A stretch of 64,000 bases of DNA, taken from the NCBI GenBank assembly GCA_964485405.1, contig CAZAJG010000022.1, forward strand, positions 1 through 64,000. Direction: 5' to 3'. Below are positions 23,443-32,632 of this stretch, one piece after another. The position numbers and the translations under genes were made by a program. This DNA comes from CAKZNE01 sp964485405 (GTDB lineage: Bacteria > Bacteroidota > Bacteroidia > Flavobacteriales > Schleiferiaceae). How positions within the stretch are numbered: the stretch's first letter is position 1; every line of letters begins with the position of its first letter. The notes beneath the pieces were generated by a model that saw nothing but the letters and a program-made list of their open reading frames with translations, had not been told where the DNA came from and ran no database searches.

Positions 23443-24690
23443 ATGAGAAGTTCATTCGTTTTGCTTTTGTGTCTTGGCTTATTCTTTCTTCAAGCGCAAG
23501 ACACCACTAAAATTTCATTCCCTTTCCAATACGAGCTACAAGGTTTACACATTGTAGAAAGCGGAGATGCTAAAGTGTTCAACCAAAACATCACCGTACC
23601 CGATAATCCACTCAACCATTTTGCTGTTTATGGCGGTTTTATACTAAGTCCTACTTACAAGGAAAAGTATTCTATTGATTTAGGACTTTTCTTTGAGGAA
23701 AGAAATCATTCTGGGGGAAACTATACACTTGGAAACATTGCCATATTTCCAAAAATTACCTTTCGAATAAAGGATAAACTCAAACTGGGTAATAGCCATT
23801 TAGGTGTAAGCTTTACCGGTGGCGACCTTTGGGATGAAAATTTTAACGACATTCTGAGGATATACAATCTGGATTTTAACGGTTTCATACTCAAGCTAAA
23901 CTATCACCGGTTTTCTCTGGCTTTATATAAAATTAGCGACCTCTCCTTTAGTGTAGGTTTAGCCTTAGATGAGATGAACAAATTTTCTTTAGAATATGAA
24001 AACAATAACTTCTTTCATGCTGCCTCCGTTACCATTAACTCGAGAGATTTTGCGAGAGAGATAGATCATAACCTCACCTATTTTACCCGGTATTCATTCT
24101 CCGAAAATTCGAAAATCGAAGGTCAAATCGAAAATCGGATAAATCCGAATCTTAACTCTGGAATTGCCTTTGGTGTTAAGTACTTTCAAGCTTTCAACAT
24201 GCATCGTTTTGGGCTAAGGTTTCAATTTTATAACGCCCCTTTTAACTTTGGCTATAGAAATGATAACGTTAGCTATGGAACCGACTATTTTAACTTTAGT
24301 GGAGAACAGCTTTATCCCCTTAAAAACTATTACCGCCCTGTAAATCAATGGGCTTTTTTAACAAACTATCAATCTCTTGATGTGTACAATGTAGAGTTTG
24401 ATTATGCGGTAACTCGGCCTTTGTACAAAAAGCTAAACTTTATTGGAAATATAGACTTCAACCTCACCCACATCCCTGAAAATGAAGATTGGTTGATCAA
24501 TCCGGCATACAATATTGGGTTTGAACTGAACTTTGATCGATTTATCCAACTACAACTTACGGCTACGAACAAACACATGAATTTATCTACTTTTTATCAA
24601 GGTCATTTTATTTCTGAGCGCCCTTTTTTAGCGCTCGGTATAAAAATGAATGCGGATGGAAGTAAAAAACACCTTCTCAGCTTAAAGTAA
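23443..24690 (+). CDS. Outer-membrane protein, large beta-barrel-like
   Basis: The 415-residue product has a signal peptide ending FLQAQ. The rest is a long run of amphipathic strands rich in Phe, Tyr and Asn (HFAVYGGFILSPTY, YSIDLGLFFEER, HRFGLRFQFYNAPFNFGY, YNIGFELNFDRFIQLQL, FLALGIKMN), suggesting a 14-18-strand barrel. No plug domain or TonB box is seen. Role unknown. Confidence 0.6.
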   Translation: MRSSFVLLLCLGLFFLQAQDTTKISFPFQYELQGLHIVESGDAKVFNQNITVPDNPLNHFAVYGGFILSPTYKEKYSIDLGLFFEERNHSGGNYTLGNIAIFPKITFRIKDKLKLGNSHLGVSFTGGDLWDENFNDILRIYNLDFNGFILKLNYHRFSLALYKISDLSFSVGLALDEMNKFSLEYENNNFFHAASVTINSRDFAREIDHNLTYFTRYSFSENSKIEGQIENRINPNLNSGIAFGVKYFQAFNMHRFGLRFQFYNAPFNFGYRNDNVSYGTDYFNFSGEQLYPLKNYYRPVNQWAFLTNYQSLDVYNVEFDYAVTRPLYKKLNFIGNIDFNLTHIPENEDWLINPAYNIGFELNFDRFIQLQLTATNKHMNLSTFYQGHFISERPFLALGIKMNADGSKKHLLSLK

Positions 24691-24803
24691 AAGCTCTATT
24701 TACTAGTTAAGAAACTCCGGTTAATAATTGCTTTGTGTTTCCTATTTCTGAACTAGGATATTTCTTTTCTTGTAAGCTGTTTTAACTGGTACAATAGCAG
24801 CGC

Positions 24804-25580
24804 ATGAAAAAGTTCTCTTTCCTTTTTTTAATTCTTACTTTTTGGAGTTGTAATCCCTCAAAAGAAGATTCACTAAGTTGGGATTTTAGCGAACCCAAAG
24901 CATATAATTATAGCTTTACTCAATCTGTAAAATCAGAAAACAAAGTTTCAGACACCAGTAAGGCAATCATTCAATCCGCTAAGGCACAAGGAACTTTAGA
25001 GGTTAAATCAACAAGCAATGCTTTAGCAAACCTAACTTTAAAAAATGTTGGGATGAAAAGTATCAGCTACGATGAAGCTGGGAATGCTATTGAAGGACCC
25101 AGCACTCCTATTCCAAATAAGGTGGTTAAAGGCATGAAGGAAAACGGCACTTACGTAAACCCTTTACCAGATTTGCTTTTCAAGCTTGTTTTAGCCCTAC
25201 CTACTAAAGAGCTTAAAGAAGGTGAATCTGAAAAAATCCCTTTGGAAATGCCGCTAAATACTGGAGATGTTAATTTAGTTTCAAAAGGATATCACACCTT
25301 AACGTTTTCAGGTTTCGAAAACTGGAATAATAGAAAATGTGCGGTAATAAAAGGTAAAATTGATATATCAGATATGGATGTACCTAGTGAAAAAGAATAT
25401 CTGTATTCCAATATTGGGGAAACCACACATTACTTTGATTTAGAAAACCGAGTTTATATTGGATCAGATATCAAAATGGCTATCACGATAAGGGTAAACG
25501 ATTTAAACGAACAAGGAATGGGCACCTACCTCAACTTGAATAGCGAAAACCGTATTGAATTAAAATTAAAAGATTCTTAG
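24804..25580 (+). CDS. Putative lipoprotein
   Basis: The 258-residue product has a lipoprotein signal ending LTFWSC (Cys near residue 16). The mature part is a mostly beta protein (QGTLEVKSTSNALANLTL, GYHTLTFSGFENWNNRKCAVIKGKID, THYFDLENRVYIGSDIKMAITIRV). It is probably anchored to the outer membrane on the periplasmic side. No catalytic motif or named family is recognised. It converges with the barrel-like gene at 25589. Confidence 0.6.
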   Translation: MKKFSFLFLILTFWSCNPSKEDSLSWDFSEPKAYNYSFTQSVKSENKVSDTSKAIIQSAKAQGTLEVKSTSNALANLTLKNVGMKSISYDEAGNAIEGPSTPIPNKVVKGMKENGTYVNPLPDLLFKLVLALPTKELKEGESEKIPLEMPLNTGDVNLVSKGYHTLTFSGFENWNNRKCAVIKGKIDISDMDVPSEKEYLYSNIGETTHYFDLENRVYIGSDIKMAITIRVNDLNEQGMGTYLNLNSENRIELKLKDS

Positions 25581-25588
25581 TATTGAAG

Positions 25589-26278
25589 TTAAATTGACCA
25601 TAAAAAGCCTAAAGAAAAATTCAAAGTCCTATCCATTAGGTTTTCCCCGTTGAGCTCATTGCCAAAATCATCACCCCAAACGGCTGATGAAATAGCCTCC
25701 CGGTAGTTTATCCTTGCAATTAGGTCTAAAGGAAAAATACCTTTATCAATAAAGTCTAAACGATAAGAAGCTAAAACACCAACACCCGCATAGTATCGCT
25801 CAAAATTTAACCGATTAGAGCCGAATGGAGAGTTTAAAAAACCCGTAGTACTTGATGATAAACTACGTTCTAAATACTGTAAGCGAGAATGAAGAATACT
25901 CATACCCATAGTAGGAGTTAACTTAAACTTATTGCTCAAATCTAAATCGTAACCCAAACTTATACTTGACATCACATCCATAATCTCAAATTTTGAGCTT
26001 TCACTAATCTCCTCGGTTAGAGCGGACCTTTGAACATCTACAAGAAATCTGATTTGATTAAACACCATGGTTAAACCCAAATTGCCTGAATGGTATACAT
26101 TATTATCTATACCCTTAGGGTTCAATATTAGATCATCTAAACCTGAATGATCTTTAATCAATAAGGAGCTTGTAAGATAGACCCCGTATTGGAGTTTTTT
26201 CTCTGATGTATTTTGAGATTTTAAGTTTATGCTCATCAATAGCATAAACAGTATGCAAAAGTTTGTTAGAGTACGCAT
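25589..26278 (-). CDS. Outer-membrane beta-barrel-like protein
   Basis: The 229-residue product has a signal peptide (MRTLTNFCILFMLLMSINLKSQ). Barrel-type strands (LQYGVYLTSSLLI, GNLGLTMVFNQIRFLVD, SSISLGYDLDL, YYAGVGVLASYRLDF) end at LNFSLGFLWSI. The terminal aromatic-x-Ile is consistent with outer-membrane insertion. Function unknown. Confidence 0.55.
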   Translation of the reverse strand: MRTLTNFCILFMLLMSINLKSQNTSEKKLQYGVYLTSSLLIKDHSGLDDLILNPKGIDNNVYHSGNLGLTMVFNQIRFLVDVQRSALTEEISESSKFEIMDVMSSISLGYDLDLSNKFKLTPTMGMSILHSRLQYLERSLSSSTTGFLNSPFGSNRLNFERYYAGVGVLASYRLDFIDKGIFPLDLIARINYREAISSAVWGDDFGNELNGENLMDRTLNFSLGFLWSI

Positions 26279-26393
26279 GAATTTATAATTAGAAAGACAA
26301 ATGCATTAACGCATTAAAAACAAGCCTAGTACCTTAAAAGGCATCCTTTTTAAAATCTGACAACTACCTTAGCTACCTTATCTTAAGTCTATC

Positions 26394-26858
26394 ATGTATA
26401 CCTATATATTATCTCTACATTCTTGGTTTAGGTGGATTGTTCTCATCTGTTTGGTGTGGTCCATTTTGCGCGCTTTTACAGGATGGAAGAAACAAAAAGA
26501 ATTCTCCCAAAAGGATAACTTTCTTCGCCACAGCACAGCAACAGTTTGTCATATTCAGCTCATAATCGGCCTATATCTATATTCAATAAGTCCATTTCCC
26601 AAATACCTTTTTTCCAACTTTCCGGATGCAGTACATGAAAGAGAAGTTCGTTTTTTTGGTATAGAGCATATTACGATGATGCTCTTGGCTATTATTCTTA
26701 TTACCATAGGTTCGGCAAAAGCTAAACGAAAAAAGATAGATGAAGAAAAATTCAAAACCCTGTTTATTTGGTTTGGAATAGGCTTACTTATTATTCTCTC
26801 TTCCATCCCCTGGGAATTCTCTCCCCTAACCAGTCGTCCAAGTTTTAGAGGGCTCTGA
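26394..26858 (+). CDS. Four-helix membrane protein, cytochrome b-like
   Basis: The 154-residue product has about four membrane segments. It begins MYTYILSLHSWFRWIVLICL and has further His residues in HSTATVCHIQLIIGLYLY and FGIEHITMMLLAII. Proteins of this type in Bacteroidetes are often annotated as cytochrome B-like because the His pairs could hold haem, but this is not shown. A small inverted repeat follows the stop. It converges with the YhhN gene. Confidence 0.6.
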   Translation: MYTYILSLHSWFRWIVLICLVWSILRAFTGWKKQKEFSQKDNFLRHSTATVCHIQLIIGLYLYSISPFPKYLFSNFPDAVHEREVRFFGIEHITMMLLAIILITIGSAKAKRKKIDEEKFKTLFIWFGIGLLIILSSIPWEFSPLTSRPSFRGL

Positions 26859-26906
26859 CGTTAAAAAAAGTATTCAACTTCTTCCTTATAAAGGAAAGGG
26901 AAAGCA

Positions 26907-27575
26907 TCAGTCTTCACTCTTCCTAAAGTATCGTAATACGCCTAGAACAATTAAGTATTGGGCAAATCCATAACTCAACATAATGGATAATTCTATAACC
27001 AAATCTTGAAATTGGAATTTATGAATGGCCAGTAAAAAATCAGAAACTATAAAAAGAAAAACTCCGAGAGGAACAAGGGCACTTTTGAAAGTATTGGTAT
27101 AACTAAACTGAACGGATAAAACCAAACTAAGTCCTATTATTATGCCGTAACCATTAATAGGTAAGAACATATCCTTTGGAATATTCGCCAACTCATTCAA
27201 CCCTAAAATAAGAGCCACAACACCAATAATATTTAAAATTAACAACGCTTTATTCATAGGACCAGATCGCATGATGTAGAAAAAAGCCAAATAGGAAATA
27301 TGTGTTATGGCAAAGGCACCCATTCCTAAAAGAAAAAACGCCTCTCCTTCCTGCATCATTAAAACATCCCCCAACAAGGAAAAAAATAAGGCTGTAGAAA
27401 CAAACCATTTTTGTTTTTGAGCTAAAGATTCTGTCTTAGAGAGAAAGAACAACAGCAAGGAGACCATCAGCAATGGCTTACTGATGTTAAAGAGCATTTC
27501 ATCCGGGCGGTAGATAACCACTAGATGAAAAAATAAAAAGGCGAAATAAAGCTTACTAAAGTCTTTTACTTTCAA
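26907..27575 (-). CDS. YhhN family membrane protein (lysoplasmalogenase-like)
   Basis: The 222-residue, highly hydrophobic product has about seven to eight membrane helices. The family marks are FFSLLGDVLMMQ near residue 66 and FIVSDFLLAIHKFQ near residue 178, whose Asp residues are the conserved polar positions of the YhhN/TMEM86 family. Characterised animal TMEM86 members hydrolyse lysoplasmalogen. The bacterial substrate is not established. It is 20 bases downstream of the M48 peptidase gene on the same strand and perhaps cotranscribed. Confidence 0.8.
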   Translation of the reverse strand: MKVKDFSKLYFAFLFFHLVVIYRPDEMLFNISKPLLMVSLLLFFLSKTESLAQKQKWFVSTALFFSLLGDVLMMQEGEAFFLLGMGAFAITHISYLAFFYIMRSGPMNKALLILNIIGVVALILGLNELANIPKDMFLPINGYGIIIGLSLVLSVQFSYTNTFKSALVPLGVFLFIVSDFLLAIHKFQFQDLVIELSIMLSYGFAQYLIVLGVLRYFRKSED

Positions 27576-27595
27576 ACTATTCTTTATTCCTCTTA

Positions 27596-28393
27596 TTAAT
27601 TTCCTTTATAATACTTCATAGCTTCCGGCATCCACTTGTTTAAGTTGGAAATACGTGTACTATGACTAGGATGTGTTGACATAAACTCGGGTGGTGCAGC
27701 ACCGCCAGAATTTGCAGACATACGTTCCCAAAATTTAGGAGCCTCTTGAGGATTATAACCAGCCATCGACATAAAAATTAAACCCAAACGGTCTGCTTCA
27801 CTTTCGTGTAAGCGACTAAACGGAAGCATGCCTCCATATTGAGAAGCCACACCATAGGCCCCCATAAAAAGAGCTTGTGTTTCTGCTGGTTTTTCTCGTA
27901 TTGCTACGGCTAAAGCCACTCCTCCTAATTGTTGAACCATACCTTGCGACATTCTTTCTCCTCCATGACGCGCAATAGCGTGTGCCACCTCATGCCCCAT
28001 TACTACGGCTACCCCTTGCTCGTCCTTACAAATCGGCATAATTCCAGTATAAAATGCCACTTTACCGCCAGGCATACACCAAGCATTCACCATATTATCA
28101 TCTTCTAGCAGATTAAACTCCCATTTGTAACCTTTTAAACTAGAAGATTGTCCTTGCTGCTTCATATACTTCTCTACAGCTCCTCTAATTTTTCCTCCCG
28201 AACCTTTAACCCAGGATGTCCATTGTGTATTAGAACTGATTTTACTCTCATTTAAAACTTGAGAATATTGATTGTAGCTAAGTGATTGTGTTTGGCTGGA
28301 AGGTAAAAGTGATAATTGCTTTCTTCCCGTGAGGGGAACCGTATTACAACTGGCAACAAATACAACAAATGCTAGTGAAAGAATTTTTCTCAT
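27596..28393 (-). CDS. M48 family metallopeptidase, lipoprotein (LoiP/Oma1-like)
   Basis: The 265-residue zinc protease has a lipoprotein signal ending FVASCN. The zinc motif HEVAHAIARHGGER lies near residue 129, with the third ligand in the glutamate helix ESEADRLGLIFMSMAGY near residue 198. STHPSHSTRI near the C-terminus is the usual family ending. It acts in the periplasm at the outer membrane, probably in protein quality control. Length and layout are typical of single-domain M48 lipoproteins. Confidence 0.9.
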   Translation of the reverse strand: MRKILSLAFVVFVASCNTVPLTGRKQLSLLPSSQTQSLSYNQYSQVLNESKISSNTQWTSWVKGSGGKIRGAVEKYMKQQGQSSSLKGYKWEFNLLEDDNMVNAWCMPGGKVAFYTGIMPICKDEQGVAVVMGHEVAHAIARHGGERMSQGMVQQLGGVALAVAIREKPAETQALFMGAYGVASQYGGMLPFSRLHESEADRLGLIFMSMAGYNPQEAPKFWERMSANSGGAAPPEFMSTHPSHSTRISNLNKWMPEAMKYYKGN

Positions 28394-28518
28394 GGGTGAT
28401 GGTCTAGATTAAGGATGTAAATGTCAGAATTAATTCCATTTTAAATTCAAAATAAGACTATTTGTCATTTTATTTTAATTAAAAACGACATAACGTCACT
28501 ATCTGTTAACGAAATATC

Positions 28519-28533
28519 AATTGGTATCCAATT
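28519..28533. promoter_or_regulatory. Inverted repeat upstream of hsp20
   Basis: AATTGG-TAT-CCAATT lies 38 bases before the ATG of the small heat-shock gene. Its symmetry and position suggest a regulator site, but no known heat-shock operator matches it. Confidence 0.3.
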
Positions 28534-28571
28534 TGACCTAAAGCAACCATCAACAATTAAATCATATTAAA

Positions 28572-29021
28572 ATGAAAATTATAAAAAGAAATAACGCGTT
28601 TTCACCATCTTCAAACTTGTCTTTCGACAATTTCTTCCATGATGACTTTTTCAACTGGCCTAGTTCTTCCAACAAGAGTAATTGGAATAGCCTTCCTCCA
28701 GTAAACATATCAGAAACGGATAAAGATTTCAATGTAGAATTGGCGGCTCCAGGTTTTTCAAAAGACGATTTTAAGGTAGAGTTAAATCACGACAAACTGG
28801 TTGTTTCAGCTGAAAGAAAGGACACAAAAGAAGAAAATGACAAAAACTTTAGTAGAAAAGAATTCATTCAATCTTCTTTTTCGAGGACCTTTCACTTACC
28901 AGAAAACAAAGTAGCAGAAGATGAGATAAAAGCAGCTTACGAAAATGGCGTTTTGAGTTTTACACTTCCTAAACGTAAAGAAGCCATAAAGAAAGCTTCT
29001 CGAAAAATTGAAATATTCTAA
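28572..29021 (+). CDS. Hsp20/alpha-crystallin family small heat-shock protein
   Basis: The 149-residue chaperone binds unfolding proteins without ATP. The alpha-crystallin domain runs from about residue 42 (PPVNISETDKDFNVELAAPGF) through DKLVVSAERK to ENGVLSFTLPKRK. A short C-terminal extension, KIEIF, carries the I-x-I motif used for oligomer assembly. The N-terminal arm is rich in Phe and Asn. Length is normal. A strong terminator follows. Confidence 0.95.
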   Translation: MKIIKRNNAFSPSSNLSFDNFFHDDFFNWPSSSNKSNWNSLPPVNISETDKDFNVELAAPGFSKDDFKVELNHDKLVVSAERKDTKEENDKNFSRKEFIQSSFSRTFHLPENKVAEDEIKAAYENGVLSFTLPKRKEAIKKASRKIEIF

Positions 29022-29047
29022 GTACTATTCTATTTCGTATTATCCAT

Positions 29048-29081
29048 TCCCGCTTTGGAACTATCTAAAGCGGGATTTTTT
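29048..29081. terminator. Terminator between hsp20 and the convergent membrane-protein gene
   Basis: TCCCGCTTT and AAAGCGGGA form a perfect 9-bp GC-rich stem with a 10-base loop, followed by six Ts, 26 bases past the hsp20 stop and just before the end of the opposite gene. It works for hsp20. A minus-strand role is possible. Confidence 0.85.
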
Positions 29082-29763
29082 ATGGCATCAAAGCTTCTAC
29101 CAAATCAGACTTATCGCTTCCAAATTTGTGCATATCTATAGTATCTGATGAATTGAGTACAATCCGGTAAACTCCAGCACTATCTCGCTGAATTGATGTT
29201 ATTTCACTTTTCTTGAAGACCCTTTCATCTTCGGATAAGGTAGAACGATAATACACATTTTCTTGTTCAACTTTTAAATAACAATGGAATTGAGCAAAAA
29301 GCATAGTAACTGCACATGCAAAAGCTATCAGCACCTGCCACAACTGGAGTTTATTTTGCTCAAACCCTCTTATTTCATCCTGGTAATCTTCAAAAAAGAA
29401 GCTTAATCCATCTTTTTGGAGCCTATTATTCAACCATCGAGCTATAAAAGTAGAACTCAACAGTGCTAATATCAGTGCTGGTAAGAAAAAAGATGATGCG
29501 TCTAACATTAACACTAAATCATAGTTTGGACCAAAATGAAACCATTGATAAGCATTGTAAAAAAGCACGGTGAGAATAAAGCTTATCAACCCAGTAAAAA
29601 GCCAAAACAGGAATAAATATCTTCTTTTAAAAAGCTTTAACGCTTTTATTGAATCATCGCTTAGGCTCAGATTTACAGCTTTTACAGGAAATGCTTTTAA
29701 TACGGCTTGTCTAAAAATTAAAAACAATAAAAAGAAAGCCAGAATCTCTAATAAGAGTCCCAT
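29080..29763 (-). CDS. Hypothetical integral membrane protein
   Basis: The 227-residue product has about four membrane helices (LLLEILAFFLLFLIFRQ at the start; YLFLFWLFTGLISFILTVLFY; ASSFFLPALILALLSSTFIA; QVLIAFACAVTMLFAQF). A periplasmic or cytoplasmic tail of about 60 residues follows (VYYRSTLSEDERVFKKSEITSIQRD). No family is recognised. Its ATG directly abuts the stop of the RluA-type gene, so it is the last gene of the panB-rluA transcript. Confidence 0.65.
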   Translation of the reverse strand: MGLLLEILAFFLLFLIFRQAVLKAFPVKAVNLSLSDDSIKALKLFKRRYLFLFWLFTGLISFILTVLFYNAYQWFHFGPNYDLVLMLDASSFFLPALILALLSSTFIARWLNNRLQKDGLSFFFEDYQDEIRGFEQNKLQLWQVLIAFACAVTMLFAQFHCYLKVEQENVYYRSTLSEDERVFKKSEITSIQRDSAGVYRIVLNSSDTIDMHKFGSDKSDLVEALMP

Positions 29764-30467
29764 TTAATTGAATTTGGAAAATTGTAAGTTACTAAAGAAC
29801 TGCCAAACCTTATCCGTATTAGGCGCAGGAGCAGTTATATTCAAAGTTTCTTTACTCACTGGGTGTACAAACGACAAATATCTAGCATGGAGCGATATGC
29901 TAGCATCTTTATTACTTCTAGGGAAACCATATTTTAAGTCACCTTTTATAGGGCAACCTATCTCAGATAATTGTGCTCTTATTTGATGGTGTCTGCCGGT
30001 TTCTAACGCAACTTCCAACAAGTAATAGCTTTCTGATTTTGCTAAGGTTTTATAGGATAAAACAGCTTTCTTAGCTCCATTTTTGTCATTTGAATAACTG
30101 AAAGACCTGTTCTTCTTTGGATCTTTCTTCAGAAAATGAATGAGCCTATCCTCCTTTTTAGCGGGCTCATTTCTAACCAAGGCCCAATAGGTTTTACTTA
30201 CTTCTCGTTTTTCAAAAAGAGTATTCATCCTCGTCAAAGCCTTTGACGTTTTAGCAAACACCACAATACCAGATGTGGGTCTATCCAATCTATGAACTAA
30301 ACCTGTAAACACATTACCAGGCTTATCGTACTTATCGCGAATATATTCGCGTACAGTTTCCAGTAAGGGCTTGTCTCCGGTAAAATCTCCTTGAACCAAT
30401 TCACCCGCGTTTTTATTGATAATAATCAAATGATTATCCTCAAATAAAATTCGTTTTTTACCTGTGG
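29764..30467 (-). CDS. RluA family pseudouridine synthase, 5' end in assembly gap
   Basis: The product is 234 residues as far as visible. It converts uridine to pseudouridine in rRNA or tRNA. The catalytic block GLVHRLDRPTSGIVVFAKT with the active Asp is near visible residue 53. LEVALETGRHHQIRAQLSEIG and SLHARYLSFVHPV are further family signatures. There is no S4 domain, as in the short RluA/C-type enzymes of Bacteroidetes. The start codon is missing: only TGKKRILFEDNH is seen before the N run, so a few bases to a few codons are lost in the gap. It lies downstream of panB on the same strand. Confidence 0.9.
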
Positions 30468-30477
30468 NNNNNNNNNN
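30468..30477. other. Assembly gap (10 Ns) between panB and the RluA gene
   Basis: This run of ten Ns falls just after PanB residue FPNPKE, two or three residues short of a usual end, and before the first residues of the RluA-type protein. Joining the flanks directly gives no start codon for the second gene, so some sequence is missing here. The true length is unknown. Confidence 0.95.
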
Positions 30478-31287
30478 CTCTTTAGGATTTGGAAAATCAA
30501 CGGCTTTAACATCCGTAACATATTGCCTTACCGCTCCGTTTATATCTTCGTAAAGGTTGAGATATCTTCTTAAGAAACGGGGTTGAAATTCATGAGTCAT
30601 ACCCAGCATATCGTGTAGCACTAAAACTTGTCCATCTACATCGCTTCCTGCCCCAATACCAATAACCGGGATAGATATGGTTTCAGAAACTCGTTTTGCC
30701 AATTTTGCTGGAATTTTTTCTAAAACCAGAGCAAAACAGCCTGCTTTTTCCAATTCAACAGCATCAGAAATTAGCTTTTCAGCTTCTTCTTCTTCTTTTG
30801 CTCGAACGGTATACGTTCCAAATTTATAAATAGACTGAGGAGTTAAACCCAAATGCCCCATTACAGGAATACCAGCGGTTAAAATCCTTTCAATTGAGGT
30901 TAGTATTTCTACTCCTCCTTCCATCTTTACCGCATGTCCTCCACTCTCTTTCATAATCCTTACAGCAGAACTTAGAGCTTCTTTTGAGTTCCCTTGATAA
31001 CTTCCAAAAGGTAAGTCAACCACAACCAGAGCTCTATCTATGGCTCTAACCACAGAACTTGCATGATAAATCATTTGATCTAAGGTAATAGGTAAAGTAG
31101 TCTCGTGACCTGCCATTACATTGGATGCAGAATCACCTACTAGAATAACATCTACTCCAGCAGCGTCAATAATTTTAGCCAAGGTATAATCGTATGCGGT
31201 TAACATTGAAATCTTTTCCCCAGCCCGTTTCATTTCCTGCACGGAATTGGTGGTTACCTTTTTAAAATCCGATTTAGCAATAGACAT
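30478..31287 (-). CDS. panB: 3-methyl-2-oxobutanoate hydroxymethyltransferase, last residues in gap
   Basis: This is the first step of pantothenate synthesis: it adds a hydroxymethyl group from methylene-tetrahydrofolate to 2-oxoisovalerate. The 270 visible residues form the TIM barrel with LTAYDYTLAKIIDAAGVDVILVGDSASNVMAGHETTLPI, VVVDLPFGSYQ (metal and substrate residues), AVKMEGG, VMGHLGLTPQS and VIGIGAGSDVDGQVLVLHDMLG (catalytic Glu region upstream in VLEKIPA). Only about the last two residues and the stop are lost in the gap. The promoter -7 box is at 31314-31321. Confidence 0.95.
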
Positions 31288-31313
31288 AATAGATTTTTCG
31301 TGTATGATTTAGG

Positions 31314-31329
31314 CAAAGTTATATTTTTG
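31314..31329. promoter_or_regulatory. Overlapping divergent -7 boxes
   Basis: On the minus strand TAACTTTG (31321 to 31314) lies 27 bases before the panB ATG. On the plus strand TATTTTTG (31322-31329) precedes the lipoprotein gene. Both fit TAnnTTTG and abut each other, so the two promoters are expected to compete. -33 elements were not placed. Confidence 0.45.
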
Positions 31330-31407
31330 CATTTGCTTTGTCTGCTATTAACCCTAAAAACAACCTTTTTATCAAAAGGAAGTCAAAGTGCTTATAAATT
31401 GAACTTA

Positions 31408-32475
31408 ATGAACATAAAATATATTCTTCCCGTTTTGCTTGCTTTATTCATCACTTCAGCTTGCGAAAATGAGCTTGATGTTAACAGTGATTGGGAAGAC
31501 ACAACTGTAGTGTATGGATTACTTGACCCTGAAGCGGATACTAATTTTGTTTTAATTCAACGAGGCTACTTAGGAGAAGAGCCTGCTAGTGCTTCTTTTA
31601 ACAGCCCTGATTCTTTCTACTACCCTTCTCTTGATGTTCAATTGAATTGGTACAGTACCACTTCCGGTGCTTTAATAGGAAACGCAGCTTTAATCGTTGA
31701 CTTTACCAGTAGAAAGTTGAATAACAACGGTCCTTTTGGTGAAGCCGTTCAAAACGCGCACAGATTGTATAGGATTCCTGACGGTACACCTATCAATAAT
31801 AATTTTGAATATGAAATTATCATTACCAAGCCAAATGGTGAGATAACTACCGCGAGAACACAAGTGGTAGAAAGAATAAGCATATTTAACCCCACTCCTC
31901 TTGGAAATCCCCCAAAATATAGGGGTACACTAAGATTTGGAAATGCATCGCTGGTTTCTCTAAATCAGGTTTATGTAAATTTTCATTACCATGAACTAAA
32001 CCGCTTCACGCAAGAAGAGGTTACTAAGTCTGTTTCTTTTGAATATGGCGAAATTCTACGAAGAGGTTCCGGTACTTATGAGTTAACTGTTGGAACAGAT
32101 CTCTTTTTTGAAAGAATAGCTGCCAGAATTGAAGGAGAGCTTGACGACAACACCGTTCGTGTATTTGACAGCTTGGAGTTTGAAATATTTGGTGCTGATG
32201 AAACACTCTTTACTTACATGAGCCTAAACGCTCCTGCATCTGGTATAAATCAAAACAGACCAGATTTCACTAACATCACGAATGGAATTGGCATCTTCGC
32301 CTCAAGATCAACCAAAAGAATGGGAGGGATTGACTTAAACGACCAAGGTTCTTTTACTCTAAAAGATAGATTGTTGTTCAATGAGGAAATGTGCCCTTTA
32401 AAATTTATTCGTTTTGAAGGTGCTGATACCTGTATTTGTAATGACCCTGTGACAAGAAGTAGAACCTGTTTCTAA
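31408..32475 (+). CDS. Putative DUF4249-like outer-membrane lipoprotein
   Basis: The product is 355 residues from ATG 31408, where a lipoprotein signal begins (LLALFITSACEN, lipidated Cys near residue 19). The mature part opens with VVYGLLDPEADTNFVLIQRGYLGE, followed by long beta segments. This resembles the DUF4249 group of surface lipoproteins, which often sits beside TonB receptors, but here there is no receptor nearby. The C-terminus has a Cys-containing end (FEGADTCICNDPVTRSRTCF), which may form disulfides. A terminator follows at 32526. Confidence 0.6.
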   Translation: MNIKYILPVLLALFITSACENELDVNSDWEDTTVVYGLLDPEADTNFVLIQRGYLGEEPASASFNSPDSFYYPSLDVQLNWYSTTSGALIGNAALIVDFTSRKLNNNGPFGEAVQNAHRLYRIPDGTPINNNFEYEIIITKPNGEITTARTQVVERISIFNPTPLGNPPKYRGTLRFGNASLVSLNQVYVNFHYHELNRFTQEEVTKSVSFEYGEILRRGSGTYELTVGTDLFFERIAARIEGELDDNTVRVFDSLEFEIFGADETLFTYMSLNAPASGINQNRPDFTNITNGIGIFASRSTKRMGGIDLNDQGSFTLKDRLLFNEEMCPLKFIRFEGADTCICNDPVTRSRTCF

Positions 32476-32525
32476 AATATGACATATAGACAGCGACTAT
32501 ATGCTGTTTCACCTACCTTAAAAGA

Positions 32526-32555
32526 AAGCCTGTCAGTAATGTCAGGCTTTTTTTA
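32526..32555 (+). terminator. Rho-independent terminator
   Basis: AAAGCCTG and CAGGCTTT pair around a 10-base loop and continue into a run of seven Ts, 50 bases after the lipoprotein stop and before dnaK. Confidence 0.85.
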
Positions 32556-32632
32556 TGAAAGCTGCCATGGCATAGTGATTGTCATGTGATGTGCAGACAA
32601 TAATTACAAGATCTAAATAAATTAACTAAACA

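Noticed and set aside
29764..31287. A PanB-RluA fusion protein
   Set aside because: The single frame is created by the N run; PanB is almost complete before it and the RluA domain starts after it, as in two separate enzymes.
32480..32632. CIRCE heat-shock operator upstream of dnaK
   Set aside because: No TTAGCACTC-N9-GAGTGCTAA-like sequence is present; the TGCCATGGCA palindrome near 32564 does not match.
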